From: an uncultured Aquimarina sp.
GTDB taxonomy: Bacteria; Bacteroidota; Bacteroidia; Flavobacteriales; Flavobacteriaceae
DNA length: 64,000 nucleotides
Direction of reading: 5' to 3'
NCBI GenBank assembly: GCA_947498935.1
Contig: CANMMM010000016.1
Location: 1 to 64,000 of the forward strand
Positions 7,931-16,288 of the stretch are shown piece after piece. Numbering within the stretch: position 1 is the stretch's first letter; every line of letters starts with the position of its first letter. The translations under genes and the position numbers were made by a program. The notes below the pieces were generated by a model. The model had not been told where the DNA came from and ran no database searches. It saw only the letters and a list, made by a program, of their open reading frames with translations.

Positions 7931-10900
7931 ATGGCTGATAAAACAGAAAATCCACCAATTATAGTAGATACTGATGGTGTTAATGAAATAGAAATTGGTA
8001 CTCATGCCAAAGTTTCTGTGGTTAAAGTGGGTGCTAAAAAAGGGCTACGTGTTCCTACAACTGAGTCGTATAAGAAACCTGTAAAATGGGTATGGATTGC
8101 TGCTGAATATCTAGAAGAAGCTAAAACAATGACGATTGGGCAGGTTTTTGATAAATGGGGTGAGTGGAAAACCAAAAATGCGACCGAACCTATCACCAAA
8201 TACGGGATCGGAAAACAATATGTGCTAGCCAATGCGATAAACACCAAAACCTCTAAAAAAGACCTAACTGAAGGTACGATCTATTATTTCGAACCCTTTA
8301 TCGAGTATCCAACTCTGGATAGAGGAACGTATATAGCTACTATTGATACTCCTAAGATTTTATCGGCTTATTTTGCGAAATATAAAGATGAGTTTAAGTA
8401 CCCTGGCGAGAGTGGCACTAGTAATGTATATACATATAAGAACACCATTAAACTCTATATTTTAGGACATATGCTCCCTGACTATACGGTAGGGTATCAT
8501 AATTTTGCGCTGTTTGAGGTTATGATTTTAGATCAAGAGGGCAATAAGGTAACAGTGGACAAAAACAAAAAAGAGCAACCACTACGATTCTTCCAGAAAT
8601 ATCATCCCAATACATTTTCGGTAAATACGATGACCGAATTGGATTTTGTGATTGAAGAAGAATGGAGAGAGACGAGCAAGCATAAAAAAGATACTGTAAA
8701 AACCTATCATGCAGTGATCAAAACAACAATTTATAGTAATGAAGATGCTTTTACAGGAGCGGAAGTAGATGCTATCAATGACGACTATTTGATTACCCCT
8801 AATAAAAATCCTAGAAATAATAATAAATACCTAAAATCAACGAACAAGTTTAAAAGTGTAGCACCTAATTTAGATACCGTAGGTATCAAATATACAGATG
8901 AGGACGAAAAGGTAAGTAACTCTGTTGAATATGATGTGCTATGGGGGTTGTTTAGCGTTAATATGGGAAGGCAGGTAGCTCATGGAAGACAACATGCTGC
9001 AAAATACAGTACAAAAAATCTGGGAACATACGATACTACTAAGGGAACGGTTTTAAAAGATCAGCAAGTCTCTTTTGATGTAAGATATGATACGATGGAT
9101 GTCATATTGGATAAATATGAGGCTAAGAAGAATAACATGTTTGTGGTGGTAGGTGATGTAGAATATAGCAATAAAAATATACAACCTTGTAAATTCTCTA
9201 GTATAGAGATTAGTCATAAAAGCAGGGAAAACCCTTTTGTGCTATTTGATGAGGATGCAAAAACAAACAAAGTCATAGACCAAACCAACCTAGCGTTTGG
9301 TATTGTAGCAGGTGATAAAGAAGAAAAAATTACGATCACAGCTAAGGGGTTGGCGATACAGAACTATCAAGACGAAGGACTCAAAAAACCTGAGTGCTAT
9401 GGAATCACTACGTCTTATCGTACTAAAAAAGGAAGATTAGCGCGCAAAAAAGTAAAACATAGGAAGCAAGAAGAATTTAAGCATAATAGCATAGAAGATG
9501 TGTTTTCTATGGAAAAAGCCTATGTATTATATCCCGAAGGAACACCCCAAGAAACTACGGGGTCAGAAACCTTGGATATTAGTGGACAGCAAATAGCGTA
9601 TAAACACAGCGGAAATAGTGTAGAACTAGAAGTAGGATATTTGTATAATAAAACTTTTGATACAAGAGCTCAACAATGGTTAGGAGATACTATGGGAGAA
9701 TGGACTAATGACTTAGTTGATATTGCTTGGATCGTAAGATATTTTGAACTCTCAGATAAATTTACACAAAAATATTTCGTCCCTATCAGTACGTGTAGAT
9801 ACCCTAATCAAGTAGCACGAATCGCTGTTTTTCCAGATATAGAATGGTGGATTAATTTTAATTACAAAGCTAAAAATCCATATTATATACGTCAGACTCC
9901 CAATTATAAATATCGAGTAATAACTACTAAAAAAAATCAAAACCAAAAGAAAGCAGCTAATTATCAATCTGATAAAAGAAAAACCAAAGACAACTCTTAT
10001 GAGTTAGAATTTGAAGCAGGCTTTAAATTTAATGGTCAAAAAATTGATTTTAATTCTGGAAATGGTTTTCCTTTGATCAATGCTATCAATTTTTTTATAA
10101 AAGCTTATGAGATATTTAAGAAAATAACATTTGCTGATGAAACAGAAGAAAAAGAAGAACCTATAGCTAATGGGGTTGCTACTAGTTCTAGTGGAGCTTT
10201 AGGAAAAACTATGACAAAACGTTATAAACAACGTAAAGGAAAGGGACTCCCATTTAGAATTGATGTATCCAGACCAAGTTTTAGTGGTGGTATCTATGGT
10301 TCTTACAAACAAAGTAAGAATGATGTGAATTTAATAGGAGCTATGTATGAAGCAAAATTTGGAGCTAAGCCTTTATTTAGTGCTCAAGGAAAATTAGATT
10401 TACTGTTTTTTGCACAATTTATTGGTCCAATAGGACAAGCCTTAGATAAAATCAGTAAAGTAGTAAAACGAGTAGATTATTTAACTTTGGGTGCTATAAA
10501 AATAGATTATTTTTTAGATTTGGCAGTGAAATTAGACCTCAATTTAGATGTTAGTGCTATCAATTATCATTCTGTTGACGGATGGGGAGGAGCTGAAGTA
10601 AGTGCTAATATGCCTATTAAAGTCTGGTTAGAAGCTGGAGTAAATGTAGATGTTAATTTACAAGGTGTTGCCAGTGGGGATGCAGATGCCGTCATAAGGG
10701 GTGAAGCCAATATGGATTTACAAATAACACTAGACAAGAGAAATAATAAACTACCTATGGAGTTTGCTTTTAAAGGACTTGATGTAAAAATATGGGTGAG
10801 TTTTAATGCAAGGTCAAAAAGAAATGAAGTTTATGATGAAAATGGAAATATTATCACCAAAAAAACTAGTAATCAAGAAGAGCCAAAAAGAGTACCAGAT

Positions 10901-10954
10901 GCTATTAAAAATTTAATCGCTCCGGGGAAACCTGTGAAATTTAATATTTTATGA
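7931..10954 (+). CDS. large T6SS effector with exchangeable C-terminal domain
   Basis: 1007 residues with no signal peptide, as expected for T6SS cargo. Residues 1-615 form a beta-rich carrier I cannot assign to a named family. Residues 616-627 (FVPISTCRYPNQ) are a junction motif that recurs at 12274 and 13668, each time followed by different downstream sequence. After the junction comes a Lys/Asn-rich segment, then a hydrophobic-amphipathic domain (about 760-1000: PLFSAQGKLDLLFFAQFIGP, then Gly/Ala/Leu-rich stretches) that could act on membranes. The lipoprotein gene overlaps the stop by 4 nt (ATGA), typical of effector/immunity pairs. The polymorphic-toxin organisation is visible; the toxic activity is inferred. 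Confidence 0.7.
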   Translation: MADKTENPPIIVDTDGVNEIEIGTHAKVSVVKVGAKKGLRVPTTESYKKPVKWVWIAAEYLEEAKTMTIGQVFDKWGEWKTKNATEPITKYGIGKQYVLANAINTKTSKKDLTEGTIYYFEPFIEYPTLDRGTYIATIDTPKILSAYFAKYKDEFKYPGESGTSNVYTYKNTIKLYILGHMLPDYTVGYHNFALFEVMILDQEGNKVTVDKNKKEQPLRFFQKYHPNTFSVNTMTELDFVIEEEWRETSKHKKDTVKTYHAVIKTTIYSNEDAFTGAEVDAINDDYLITPNKNPRNNNKYLKSTNKFKSVAPNLDTVGIKYTDEDEKVSNSVEYDVLWGLFSVNMGRQVAHGRQHAAKYSTKNLGTYDTTKGTVLKDQQVSFDVRYDTMDVILDKYEAKKNNMFVVVGDVEYSNKNIQPCKFSSIEISHKSRENPFVLFDEDAKTNKVIDQTNLAFGIVAGDKEEKITITAKGLAIQNYQDEGLKKPECYGITTSYRTKKGRLARKKVKHRKQEEFKHNSIEDVFSMEKAYVLYPEGTPQETTGSETLDISGQQIAYKHSGNSVELEVGYLYNKTFDTRAQQWLGDTMGEWTNDLVDIAWIVRYFELSDKFTQKYFVPISTCRYPNQVARIAVFPDIEWWINFNYKAKNPYYIRQTPNYKYRVITTKKNQNQKKAANYQSDKRKTKDNSYELEFEAGFKFNGQKIDFNSGNGFPLINAINFFIKAYEIFKKITFADETEEKEEPIANGVATSSSGALGKTMTKRYKQRKGKGLPFRIDVSRPSFSGGIYGSYKQSKNDVNLIGAMYEAKFGAKPLFSAQGKLDLLFFAQFIGPIGQALDKISKVVKRVDYLTLGAIKIDYFLDLAVKLDLNLDVSAINYHSVDGWGGAEVSANMPIKVWLEAGVNVDVNLQGVASGDADAVIRGEANMDLQITLDKRNNKLPMEFAFKGLDVKIWVSFNARSKRNEVYDENGNIITKKTSNQEEPKRVPDAIKNLIAPGKPVKFNIL
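9776..10954 (+). other. variable C-terminal cassette of the effector (junction to stop)
   Basis: The segment begins at the conserved junction FVPISTCRYPNQ and encodes residues 616-1007. Its last codons (APGKPVKFNIL) are repeated exactly in the vestigial cassette at 12274-12357. Its middle part resembles the orphan cassette at 13668: PLFSAQGKLDLLFFAQFIGP here against PLFKMDGSLDLITCATFIPV there. This marks it as the unit that gets exchanged. Confidence 0.6.
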
Positions 10955-11913
10955 AACTATTAAAATTATTATTTGTTTGCTCAATATTTACAAGTTGTGC
11001 ACAAACCTCACAAAACACTACTACAAGTACTGATACTATGAAATATATCAAATCTATACCAAAAGAAAAGCAGATTACATATGCTATTCATATAAATGCG
11101 AAAACACCTTACGAAATATATATAGATGATATTCCTTTGCCTGGATTTGGTAGGTATTACGAAAGTGGTATGAATGCGACTTTAGAATTAAATCCATATT
11201 TGCTAAAAAATGGGATGCATAAGTTGAAGGTTCGATATTTGCCTTTAGAAACCGCAAAGGACAGCTTATTATATCCGGGAGATGTATACCATAATAAAGA
11301 TGCCAAATGGAATATCTTTTTTGTAAGTTATATCAAAAATAAAAATGCTTCTTTAGGCTACGAAGGAGAAATTGATTATGAAAACAGTTCATTGGAAATT
11401 ATTCCTCCTCCAAAGCCAGTACCGTTCTGGGAACAAGAATTCGATTTAGAAATTAAAGAGTTACCATATACATTGACAGGATGGAGTAAAAGTGAAGATT
11501 TATCCAAAATAGATAAAGATATATTAAAAAAAGAAGTGTTTAGCTTTTATAACGAGCTTAGAGAAATAATGAATAACGGGGATTCTAAAGAATACTTCAA
11601 TATGAATTTTAGTAGTGATAAAGAATTAGTAATAGCTACTTATGATGATGATATAGAATGGTATACTTCAGATGAAAGAAAAAATGAAATAATTAATGAT
11701 TGTAAAAATAACATGTTACCAATTGATCAAAAGGATTATAATTTGAGAATTTACGGATATGGAAAAATTATAGCTATAGAAAGGAGAAAAAGGTTTAAAA
11801 ACAATTCACTTATTGCTAAAAAACAACATGAAAATAGCGTAAGATATTTTGCTTATAGTTTTAAACTTCATAAACCTGTAGGTAGTGATACTTTTGAGAT
11901 TATTAGAAAATAA
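10951..11913 (+). CDS. lipoprotein, probable immunity protein 1
   Basis: 320 residues. The signal peptide ends at a lipobox (IFTSC, Cys16), so the mature protein is a membrane-anchored lipoprotein probably facing the periplasm. Residues 1-189 are identical to the lipoprotein at 12354, and the last 18 residues are also identical (SFKLHKPVGSDTFEIIRK); residues about 190-300 differ. The N-terminal part looks like a beta-sandwich (YEIYIDDIPL, GMHKLKVRYLP). The start overlaps the effector stop (ATGA), so the two are translationally coupled. I infer that the variable part determines which effector C-terminus is neutralised. Confidence 0.72.
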   Translation: MKLLKLLFVCSIFTSCAQTSQNTTTSTDTMKYIKSIPKEKQITYAIHINAKTPYEIYIDDIPLPGFGRYYESGMNATLELNPYLLKNGMHKLKVRYLPLETAKDSLLYPGDVYHNKDAKWNIFFVSYIKNKNASLGYEGEIDYENSSLEIIPPPKPVPFWEQEFDLEIKELPYTLTGWSKSEDLSKIDKDILKKEVFSFYNELREIMNNGDSKEYFNMNFSSDKELVIATYDDDIEWYTSDERKNEIINDCKNNMLPIDQKDYNLRIYGYGKIIAIERRKRFKNNSLIAKKQHENSVRYFAYSFKLHKPVGSDTFEIIRK

Positions 11914-12147
11914 TATAAACAGATGTTCAATTCTAAAAAACTGTGAGGATTCTCTTCATTCTATATGCTGAGATAATATTTTTATGTTTTCTAAATCAAA
12001 TGTTCTGTCAGAAACAAATAGTAGCAATGACTACATAACCAACTACTTACTTTTTAAAAGTGATTTCAGGATGTATAATTTGAGTTTTAAAAAAGTAACC
12101 TTTTTACAATTCTATAATAAACTCTGGTATTGTAACTCTTTTTTTCG

Positions 12148-12234
12148 CGTTAGGGATAGTAGAGGAAATCCCACAGTACGACGTGAGGAGTGCGAGGAAT
12201 TGGAACGGATAGCCCGACCCTTGTGGTAACGCCC
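12148..12234 (+). ncRNA. structured dispersed repeat (Flavo-1-like), copy 1
   Basis: 87 nt from GCGTTAGGGAT to GTAACGCCC. The ends pair (GCGTTA/TAACGC), with an inner GGG/CCC pairing and a central insert of the AAATCCCACAG subtype. The same element recurs at 13541, 24260, 31935, 43157 and 54314, with fragments at 17725 and 48896. It resembles the structured RNA known as Flavo-1 in Bacteroidota, an assignment made from memory that needs a covariance-model search. It lies about 235 nt after immunity gene 1. Confidence 0.5.
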
Positions 12235-12273
12235 TAATAAGGGGATGTATTCGAATAGTTATGTCAATCCTAT

Positions 12274-12357
12274 TTTGTACCTATCAGTATATGTAGATAC
12301 CCTAACCAAGTAGTAAGAATCGCTCCGGGGAAACCTGTGAAATTTAATATTTTATGA
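12274..12357 (+). pseudogene. vestigial effector C-terminal cassette
   Basis: 28 codons including the stop read FVPISICRYPNQ, VVRIA, APGKPVKFNIL, stop. The first part matches the effector junction (residues 616-632) and the last eleven residues match the effector's own C-terminus. Everything between, about 365 codons, is missing. There is no carrier or start codon. The stop overlaps the ATG of immunity gene 2 (ATGA), exactly as the full effector overlaps immunity gene 1. This is a collapsed toxin cassette that kept its immunity gene. Confidence 0.75.
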
Positions 12358-13304
12358 AACTATTAAAATTATTATTTGTTTGCTCAATATTTACAAGTTG
12401 TGCACAAACCTCACAAAACACTACTACAAGTACCGATACTATGAAATATATCAAATCTATACCAAAAGAAAAGCAGATTACATATGCTATTCATATAAAT
12501 GCGAAAACACCTTACGAAATATATATAGATGATATTCCTTTGCCTGGATTTGGTAGGTATTACGAAAGTGGTATGAATGCGACTTTAGAATTAAATCCAT
12601 ATTTGCTAAAAAATGGGATGCATAAGTTGAAGGTTCGATATTTGCCTTTAGAAACCGCAAAGGATAGCTTATTATATCCTGGAGATGTATACCATAATAA
12701 AGATGCCAAGTGGAATATCTTTTTTGTAAGTTATATCAAGAATAAAAATGCTTCTTTAGGCTACGAAGGAGAAATTGATTATGAAAACAGTTCATTAGAA
12801 ATTATTCCTCCTCCAAAACCTGTACCGTTCTGGGAACAAGAATTCGATTTAGAAATTAAAGAGTTACCATACACATTGACAGGATGGAGTAAAAGTGAAG
12901 ATTTATCCAAAATAGATAAAGAAGAACTAAAAAAGCAGGTTTTTCAGTTTTATCAGAAAATAAGAACTTTAATGCATCACGGAAAAGTTGAAGAGTACAT
13001 AGCTTTAAATAAACAAAAAAATAAAGAGATTTCAATAGCTACTTATGATGATGATTTAGATTGGTATACTTCGGATGAAAGAAAAAAAGAATTGATAAAT
13101 GATTGCAAAGGAAATATGTGGGTTATAGAAGAAAGTAAATATTTACTGAAAACATATGCTTTTGGCAAAATAGTGGCTTTGGAAAGAGTTGATAATTTCA
13201 AAAATAAAGGATTAATTGCTGAGACTGAAACAGATTATTGGTATTATAGTTTTAAACTTCATAAACCTGTAGGTAGTGATACTTTTGAGATTATTAGAAA
13301 ATAA
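12354..13304 (+). CDS. lipoprotein, probable immunity protein 2
   Basis: 316 residues. Residues 1-189 and the last 18 are identical to immunity protein 1; the part between is clearly homologous but diverged (for example ATYDDDLDWYTSDERKKEL against ATYDDDIEWYTSDERKNEI). The lipobox is at Cys16 (IFTSC). It follows the vestigial cassette with the same ATGA overlap. It has lost its toxin partner and would be an orphan immunity gene, perhaps kept for protection against relatives carrying that toxin. Whether it is expressed is unknown, since no promoter is obvious directly upstream. Confidence 0.7.
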   Translation: MKLLKLLFVCSIFTSCAQTSQNTTTSTDTMKYIKSIPKEKQITYAIHINAKTPYEIYIDDIPLPGFGRYYESGMNATLELNPYLLKNGMHKLKVRYLPLETAKDSLLYPGDVYHNKDAKWNIFFVSYIKNKNASLGYEGEIDYENSSLEIIPPPKPVPFWEQEFDLEIKELPYTLTGWSKSEDLSKIDKEELKKQVFQFYQKIRTLMHHGKVEEYIALNKQKNKEISIATYDDDLDWYTSDERKKELINDCKGNMWVIEESKYLLKTYAFGKIVALERVDNFKNKGLIAETETDYWYYSFKLHKPVGSDTFEIIRK

Positions 13305-13540
13305 TATAAACAGATGTTCAATTCTAAAAAACTGTGAAGATTCTCTTCATTCTATATGCTGAGATAATATTTTTATGCTTTCTAAATCAAATGTTCTGTC
13401 AGAAATAAATAGTAGCAATGGCTACATAATCAACTATTTACTTTTTAAAAGTGATTTCAAGATGTATAATTTGAGTTTTAAAAAAAGTAACCTTTTTATA
13501 ATTCTATAATAAACTCTGGTATTGTAGCTCTTTTCTTTTC

Positions 13541-13628
13541 GCGTTAGGGATAGTAGAGGAAATCCCACAGTACGACGTGAGGAGTGCGAGGAATTGGAAC
13601 GGATAGCCCGACCCTTGTGGTAACGCCC
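13541..13628 (+). ncRNA. structured dispersed repeat (Flavo-1-like), copy 2
   Basis: 88 nt, nearly identical to copy 1, because it lies in the duplicated spacer after immunity gene 2. The closing stem is GCGTTA/TAACGC and the insert is again of the AAATCCCACAG subtype. It ends 40 nt before the junction of the orphan cassette. Confidence 0.5.
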
Positions 13629-13667
13629 TAATAAGGGGATGTATTCGAATAGTTATATCAGTCTTAT

Positions 13668-14864
13668 TTTGTACCTGTAAGTACCTGTAGATACCCTAAT
13701 CAAACAGCTATCATAAAAGTATTCCCAAATATTAAATGGGGAATTACATTTTCTTTTGGAGATATAAATCCCAAACACAAGGAGAACTGGCACAAAAGCT
13801 TGGATAAAGAAAAACAAGACTTAATAAAAGAATATAAGGATAACTTAAAAGGATTTAACAGAGACAAACCTATCTCTGCTAAAGAAGAGAAAAAGAAAAA
13901 AGCTATTAAAAAGCTAAAGCTATCATTAGGGTTAAAGGCATCTTATGGTACAGAAAGTATGAACCTAACACCTGCGCTCAGTCAAAAAATTAATGACTTT
14001 GTGTATGCTTTTGCTGAGGCTAAAAATCTTATAGATACTATATCTGGAAATGAAAAAGACAAAAGTGAACAGGAAACTTTATATCGTAAACGAGTAAAAA
14101 AGCTAGCCACTAAGCATGGAAGTAAATGGTTAAAGAAATTAGCCAAAGCTCCTGTTACCATTACAGTATATCAACCTACGTTTGCTTTGGGTTTTGCTTG
14201 GGCTAGAGAAACAATGCAATCTAGTAGTACAGCTTTAGCACCTGTTAAACACGATGTTTTCCTACAAGCTGCTCCTTTATTTAAAATGGATGGAAGCCTA
14301 GACCTCATTACTTGCGCTACTTTTATACCTGTGGCAGGTCAAGTGATTAAAGTTGCTGATATGGTGCTTAATGTAATAGGTGTAGAACCTGTTTTTAAAC
14401 TTACAGCGATGGGAGAACTAGCCTTAGCTATAAAAGGAACAATAAAAACAGCCAACAATGTTAATGAAAGTAAGCTAGAGCGTGAGATCAAAGCAGGATT
14501 AAAAATGTCTATTGAAGCTAGTATTACAGTTGGTGGAGGTTTGGTATTTAGCTTATTATATAAAAAACAAAAAGAAATGGCACAGGCCGTTTATGCCGAT
14601 AGTACCTCGGTACAAGAAGATTTAGAAAAATACACAGTAAATTTTAAACGTTCAGAGTTAAAAATAAGACCAATAGAAAATTTTAAGATTCAATTTTATG
14701 GAAATGGTAAGATAGTTACACTCATAAGAACGGATGATAAATATAAAGGAGAATATGCTTTACATGCCAGTTATAGAAGAGAGGATGGAAGGAAAAGACT
14801 TTTAATTTATAATATTGAACTTCATCGTCCAAAAGCAGGAGGGCCATTAGAAATCATACGATAA
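13668..14864 (+). CDS. orphan effector C-terminal cassette fused to an immunity-like tail
   Basis: 398 codons from the junction FVPVSTCRYPNQ. An in-frame stop lies just upstream (13650) and no ATG occurs near the start; a TTG at 13800 or an internal ATG could only give a truncated product. Residues following the junction (IIKVFPNIKW) parallel the effector (ARIAVFPDIEW), and the hydrophobic domain (PLFKMDGSLDLITCATFIPV) parallels the effector's. The last 60 or so residues resemble the tail of the immunity lipoproteins: FYGNGKIVTL...NIELHRPKAGGPLEIIR against IYGYGKIIAI...SFKLHKPVGSDTFEIIRK. It looks like a silent toxin cassette joined to an immunity fragment by deletion. Confidence 0.62.
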   Translation, partial: FVPVSTCRYPNQTAIIKVFPNIKWGITFSFGDINPKHKENWHKSLDKEKQDLIKEYKDNLKGFNRDKPISAKEEKKKKAIKKLKLSLGLKASYGTESMNLTPALSQKINDFVYAFAEAKNLIDTISGNEKDKSEQETLYRKRVKKLATKHGSKWLKKLAKAPVTITVYQPTFALGFAWARETMQSSSTALAPVKHDVFLQAAPLFKMDGSLDLITCATFIPVAGQVIKVADMVLNVIGVEPVFKLTAMGELALAIKGTIKTANNVNESKLEREIKAGLKMSIEASITVGGGLVFSLLYKKQKEMAQAVYADSTSVQEDLEKYTVNFKRSELKIRPIENFKIQFYGNGKIVTLIRTDDKYKGEYALHASYRREDGRKRLLIYNIELHRPKAGGPLEIIR

Positions 14865-15097
14865 TGAAATCAGGATCTATCTTTTTTGTCATGATGGGCT
14901 TGTGTCTTTGTTTGAGCAGTTGCGCACAATCGACAAAACACTCAGAAATGACACAAAAAATCAGCCAAGTTTATAAAGATGTACAGTATAGAGATCAATC
15001 CATTAATTATCATGCTGATTTTTATAACAGTGATTGTAGTTTTGAGCTTACAAAGAGGCATAATACTCAAAAGACTGTAAAATCAATTCATCGGTAA
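14864..15097 (+). CDS. truncated lipoprotein at island edge
   Basis: 77 residues with a clear lipoprotein signal (LCLSSC). It starts in TAATG overlap with the orphan cassette, the same coupling as the other effector/immunity pairs. The last 15 or so codons run antisense through the end of aroB, whose stop lies at 15048-15050, so the native reading frame probably ended or was cut there. Only about 60 residues are likely authentic. It is best read as the remains of a third immunity-type lipoprotein. Confidence 0.5.
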   Translation: MKSGSIFFVMMGLCLCLSSCAQSTKHSEMTQKISQVYKDVQYRDQSINYHADFYNSDCSFELTKRHNTQKTVKSIHR

Positions 15098-16118
15098 CCG
15101 TACAATTGTATTTAGCATCTCCAATCGTATTTAATAATACAAAATAGATCGTTCCTTTTTCATTCTTTTTATCATGTATCAGCAATTCCATAATCGCAGG
15201 ATAGTCTTGCGGGTCTATCGTTACTTTAGGGAATGTAGCTAAGAATACACGACTTATATTTTCTAATTCTTCACTACTTACGTTTAATAATTCTTTAGAG
15301 ATAAAGCCCTCCATGATCATCCCTATCGCGATGGCCTCGCCATGAAGCAGTGTAGGCTTCTCTGGATGTGTTAGATAAAACGATTCTATGGCATGCCCCA
15401 ATGTATGTCCGTAGTTTAGGAACTTACGAATATTCTGTTCTGTAGGGTCTTCTTTTACAATCTTATTTTTGATCACTACCGAATCATAGATCAGTTGGTC
15501 AAGATCTGCAATCGTTAGTGCCGATAGATCATTCATTTGTACCCAATATGCCTTGTCTTGAATCAGTCCATGTTTTAGCATTTCTGCAAAGCCGCTGCGC
15601 ATCTGATTAGCAGGTAGTGTATTGAGGTAGGTAGTGTCTACTAGTACCATTTCCGATTCACTAATCACCCCTACCATATTTTTTAGATTCCCTAAATCTA
15701 CTCCAGTTTTTCCTCCTACAGAAGCATCTACCATAGCGAGTAGCGATGTAGGGATATTGATATAATTAATCCCACGCTTGTAGGTACAAGCGATAAACCC
15801 ACCTAAATCTGTGACTACACCTCCTCCTAGATTGATGAGTAGGCTCTTTCGATCTGCTCCTAACTCCGATAGTGCATGCCATACACCACTACAGGTTTCT
15901 ATATTTTTATGGATTTCGCCAGCCTCTACTTCAATCACCTCTATTGGGTATTCTTTTTCGATCTTACTCATTAAATACGACAAGCAATGTACATGCGTAT
16001 TGGTGTCTACTAAAATAAAAATGTTGGAGTGATTTGCTTTTTCTAAATAAGCGTTCAGTGCAGTGTAGCAGGCTTCGTTAAAATATACGATAGAATCTCT
16101 AGAGACTATTGGTTCCAT
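15048..16118 (-). CDS. aroB: 3-dehydroquinate synthase
   Basis: 356 residues, full length for AroB, the second step of the shikimate pathway (DAHP to 3-dehydroquinate; cytoplasmic, NAD- and metal-dependent). It shows the NAD-binding GGGVVTDLGGF, PTSLLAMVDASVGGKTGVD, and the metal ligands in RSGFAEMLKHG (Glu), NYGHTLGHAIE (His) and LHGEAIAIGM (His). The end EYYASL is normal for flavobacterial AroB, so the secretion island abuts but does not truncate it. It is divergent from proline dehydrogenase. Confidence 0.95.
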   Translation of the reverse strand: MEPIVSRDSIVYFNEACYTALNAYLEKANHSNIFILVDTNTHVHCLSYLMSKIEKEYPIEVIEVEAGEIHKNIETCSGVWHALSELGADRKSLLINLGGGVVTDLGGFIACTYKRGINYINIPTSLLAMVDASVGGKTGVDLGNLKNMVGVISESEMVLVDTTYLNTLPANQMRSGFAEMLKHGLIQDKAYWVQMNDLSALTIADLDQLIYDSVVIKNKIVKEDPTEQNIRKFLNYGHTLGHAIESFYLTHPEKPTLLHGEAIAIGMIMEGFISKELLNVSSEELENISRVFLATFPKVTIDPQDYPAIMELLIHDKKNEKGTIYFVLLNTIGDAKYNCTVTDELILQSFEYYASL

Positions 16119-16156
16119 GAAATAGCGAATTATATAGAAAGCGAAATTAAGTAGAA

Positions 16157-16191
16157 TTTGTTATATAATCTGCTTGCAAACTTTATATTTG
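16157..16191 (+). promoter_or_regulatory. possible promoter for proline dehydrogenase
   Basis: TATATTTG at 16184-16191 matches the Bacteroidota -7 box. A TTTG lies at 16157-16160, but the spacing of 23 bp is longer than usual. The implied start is near 16198, with a leader of about 90 nt. Confidence 0.35.
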
Positions 16192-16288
16192 TAAAAAACG
16201 TACTGTAAATAGGATTTTAATGAGAATTCTGTTTATGAGGTACAGTCAGAACCCTTGTTGATTACGAATTCTTTAAAAAACATAGTAC

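Larger units (their letters stand above)
10916..12310 (+). repeat. first copy of 1.4-kb tandem duplication
   Basis: The block holds the last effector codons, immunity gene 1 and the spacer with a structured repeat. It is repeated about 1.4 kb later (immunity genes start 1403 nt apart). The 5' part (10916-about 11520) and the 3' part (about 11857-12310) are nearly identical to the second copy, while the segment between them (about 11520-11856) has diverged strongly. That pattern points to recombination or cassette exchange rather than plain duplication. Confidence 0.75.
12320..13700 (+). repeat. second copy of 1.4-kb tandem duplication
   Basis: This is the partner of 10916-12310. It contains the final effector codons, immunity gene 2 and a spacer with a second structured repeat, and ends in a third copy of the effector junction at 13668. 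Identity is near complete to about 12925 and again from about 13246, with a divergent middle. Confidence 0.72.

Noticed and set aside
7931..9775. Rhs/YD-repeat carrier in the effector N-terminus
   Set aside because: No YD repeats or DPxGxxxG-type core cleavage motif is visible, so the carrier is not called Rhs despite the similar cassette logic.
11984..12229. 81-codon open frame across the spacer and structured repeat
   Set aside because: It runs through a duplicated non-coding spacer and the Flavo-1-like repeat; the second copy does not keep the frame, and the product resembles nothing.
11940..13700. CRISPR array
   Set aside because: The repeats are two long tandem copies, not short regularly spaced units, and no cas gene is present.
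1..15097. Complete T6SS or extracellular contractile injection system
   Set aside because: Only vgrG, a PAAR-like protein and effector-type genes are present; sheath, tube, baseplate and ATPase genes are absent.
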